In this document: one piece after another, positions 47,541 to 48,824 of the stretch
How positions within the stretch are numbered: the first letter of the stretch is position 1
Layout: the number at the start of each line of letters is the position of its first letter
From: JBNKZU01 sp050301795
Lineage (GTDB): Bacteria > Pseudomonadota > Gammaproteobacteria > Thiohalomonadales > Thiohalomonadaceae
Assembly (NCBI GenBank): GCA_050301795.1
Contig: JBNKZU010000025.1
Span: forward strand, 1 to 48,824
Reading direction: 5' to 3'
Length of the DNA: 48,824 bases
Translations under genes and position numbers: made by a program
The notes under the pieces: generated by a model
What the model saw: only the letters and a program-made list of their open reading frames with translations
Databases searched by the model: none
Told to the model about the DNA's origin: nothing

Positions 47541-48824
47541 TTAACCATCGTTAAGCAGAGAGAGAATCTTCTGGCGTAGGCACTTAACCACTGCTGGATC
47601 ATCAACTGCATTGCCATCAAAGGTCGAAATGAAAAAGATATCCTCAACTCGCTCGCCAAGTGTGGCGATTTTTGCATTGAGTAGCGATACATCACACGAG
47701 AATATTATTTTTGCTAACTGCGATAGCAGTCCTGGTTGATCGGTGGCAACCACCTCCATGATTGTCCACGGCTTATTATGTGCAGAGTAGATATAGACCT
47801 CAGCTGGTACCTGAAAATGTTTCAGTTGTCTTGGAACTGCACGACCAATCTTTTCCGGTGGCTGATATCCACCATCTAAAAGGTTGATCAATCGATCATG
47901 GATCTCATCAATACGGAACTGGTCGTCTATTGGTGTGCCGTTCTCTTCAAGAACGACGTAGGTATCGAGGGCGTGATTGTTCGCTGAAGAGAGGATCCTG
48001 GCATTAACAATATTGAGATTTAACAGATCCAGGGTTGATGTGACCTTGCTGAAGAGTCCCTCTTGGATCTTGGTATGGATAAAGATCTCGGTTCCACCCC
48101 GTTTTTTCTCCTGACGGATAAGCACCAGTGAGTGTTGACCTTTTTCCCGGTTGATCATCCCTGCGGTGTGCCAACAGATCTCATTGGCGGTGTAGCGCAC
48201 AAAATAGTCATCCCCGAGATGGTTCCATATCTTGTTGATCGTCGTCCGATCGTAATGGTGTAGAAGCTTCTCAGCATCATTTTGGGTGAACTTGATAAGT
48301 TCCTTCTGATGGATAGGGGTTGCCAGGCCACGGCTTAATGCAGTGGATGTCTGTTGGTATAGCTCTAGGAGTAAGGAATCCTTCCATGAGTTCCAGACCG
48401 TCGGGCTGGTGGCACGAATATCACAGGTGGTCATTAGATAGAGATAGTCGAGATAGTTTTGAGTACCGACAGCGCTAGCAAAGTCGTGGATGACATCCGG
48501 ATCTGATATGTCTTTGCGTTGCGCTGTAATTGACATTAGCAGATGGTTTTCGACAAGCCACTTAACCAGCGCAGTATCGTAATTACTGAGCATGTGGCGC
48601 TTGGCAAAATCAACAACATCGACAGCACCGAGTTGTGAATGATCTCCGCCACGACCTTTGGCAATGTCATGGTAGAGCGCAACAACATAGAGAAGTTCCG
48701 GTTTGGGGATGCGGGAAATTATATCGCTACAGATCGGAAATTCATGATGATACTCAGGCACAGTTAGACGACGCAAATTGCGTAAAACCCGAAGGATGTG
48801 TTCGTCAACCGTGTAGACGTGGAA
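47541..48824 (-). CDS. glnD: Bifunctional uridylyltransferase/UR enzyme GlnD (partial, C-terminal part)
   Basis: The frame continues through the right edge at 48824 and encodes the last 427 residues of about 850-900. The visible part starts FHVYTVDEHILRVLRNL and contains the HD domain (YHHEFPICSDII, VALYHDIAKGRGGDHSQLGA), which removes UMP from PII. Two C-terminal ACT domains follow (GTEIFIHTKIQEGLFSKVTSTLDLL and KPWTIMEVVATDQPGLLSQLAKIIF), which sense glutamine. The nucleotidyltransferase domain is beyond the window. The TTG at 48776 is an internal codon, not the start. Confidence 0.95.
   Translation of the reverse strand, partial: FHVYTVDEHILRVLRNLRRLTVPEYHHEFPICSDIISRIPKPELLYVVALYHDIAKGRGGDHSQLGAVDVVDFAKRHMLSNYDTALVKWLVENHLLMSITAQRKDISDPDVIHDFASAVGTQNYLDYLYLMTTCDIRATSPTVWNSWKDSLLLELYQQTSTALSRGLATPIHQKELIKFTQNDAEKLLHHYDRTTINKIWNHLGDDYFVRYTANEICWHTAGMINREKGQHSLVLIRQEKKRGGTEIFIHTKIQEGLFSKVTSTLDLLNLNIVNARILSSANNHALDTYVVLEENGTPIDDQFRIDEIHDRLINLLDGGYQPPEKIGRAVPRQLKHFQVPAEVYIYSAHNKPWTIMEVVATDQPGLLSQLAKIIFSCDVSLLNAKIATLGERVEDIFFISTFDGNAVDDPAVVKCLRQKILSLLNDG

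Noticed and set aside
1..48824. tRNA, rRNA, insertion sequence or prophage
   Set aside because: No cloverleaf with a CCA end, rRNA core sequence, transposase or phage structural gene was recognised by reading; a tRNAscan run would be decisive.

Overview
The window is a typical gammaproteobacterial chromosome segment carrying a small integron near its right end. The evidence for Gammaproteobacteria is gene content and order: purC-bamC-dapA with gcvR-bcp divergent, pepA-holC opposite lptF-lptG, cysM-rlmD, pyrC close to rnt, plus RlmG, RsmJ, MltF and GlnD. The diheme/monoheme cytochrome c plus cytochrome b cluster and the NhaD-type Na+/H+ antiporter would suit a marine or sulfur-cycle relative, but that is inference and no species is claimed. 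No rRNA, tRNA, CRISPR array or prophage was seen.

Layout. 1-1852 (minus): PepSY protein (cut by the window edge), diheme cytochrome c, SHP-like monoheme cytochrome and cytochrome b, packed as one operon. 2059-6450 (plus): OsmC, DUF302, guaA, serB and tadA. 6478-14440 (minus): bacteriohemerythrin, mltF, a long-chain acyl-CoA synthetase, purC, a small membrane protein, an MBL-fold hydrolase, bamC and dapA. 14669-17158 (plus): gcvR, bcp and a PIN-PhoH ATPase. 17245-20386 (minus): a DUF815 ATPase, an unknown coiled-coil-like protein, holC and pepA. 20505-25049 (plus): lptFG and a hybrid sensor kinase. 25071-27313 (minus): a phosphodiesterase, a YciA-type thioesterase, a DksA/TraR-type zinc finger protein and arsC.

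The intergenic region 27314-27686 holds a strong sigma-54 promoter match followed about 80 nt later by a strong intrinsic terminator with no gene between. This is a candidate small RNA. After it come a copper chaperone, rlmG, a barrel-only Omp85 protein (minus), a SpmA-SpmB fusion, rsmJ, a cysteine-rich lipoprotein esterase, an L,D-transpeptidase and an orphan HPt protein (both minus), cysM, rlmD, a T4 endonuclease V-like protein and rhlE.

The integron spans about 40832-43669. IntI is on the minus strand. An attI region containing a roughly 110-bp imperfect tandem duplication follows, then two gene cassettes on the plus strand. Cassette 1 (42101-42690) encodes a GIY-YIG nuclease-like protein. 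Cassette 2 (42691-43663) encodes a protein with two RNxxxH motifs, read here as a tandem HEPN RNase. The cassette boundaries are internally confirmed: each attC R'' box is the exact reverse complement of the core site at the start of its own cassette. The last crossover point lies exactly at the stop codon of rnt, so cassette traffic leaves RNase T intact. The window ends with rnt, an ICMT-like methyltransferase, pyrC, nhaD and the C-terminal half of glnD, all minus.

Most of the window is housekeeping: nucleotide and amino acid synthesis, rRNA/tRNA modification, envelope assembly, replication and nitrogen signalling. The best candidates for undescribed biology are the integron with its two nuclease-like cassettes and duplicated attI, and the putative sigma-54-dependent small RNA.
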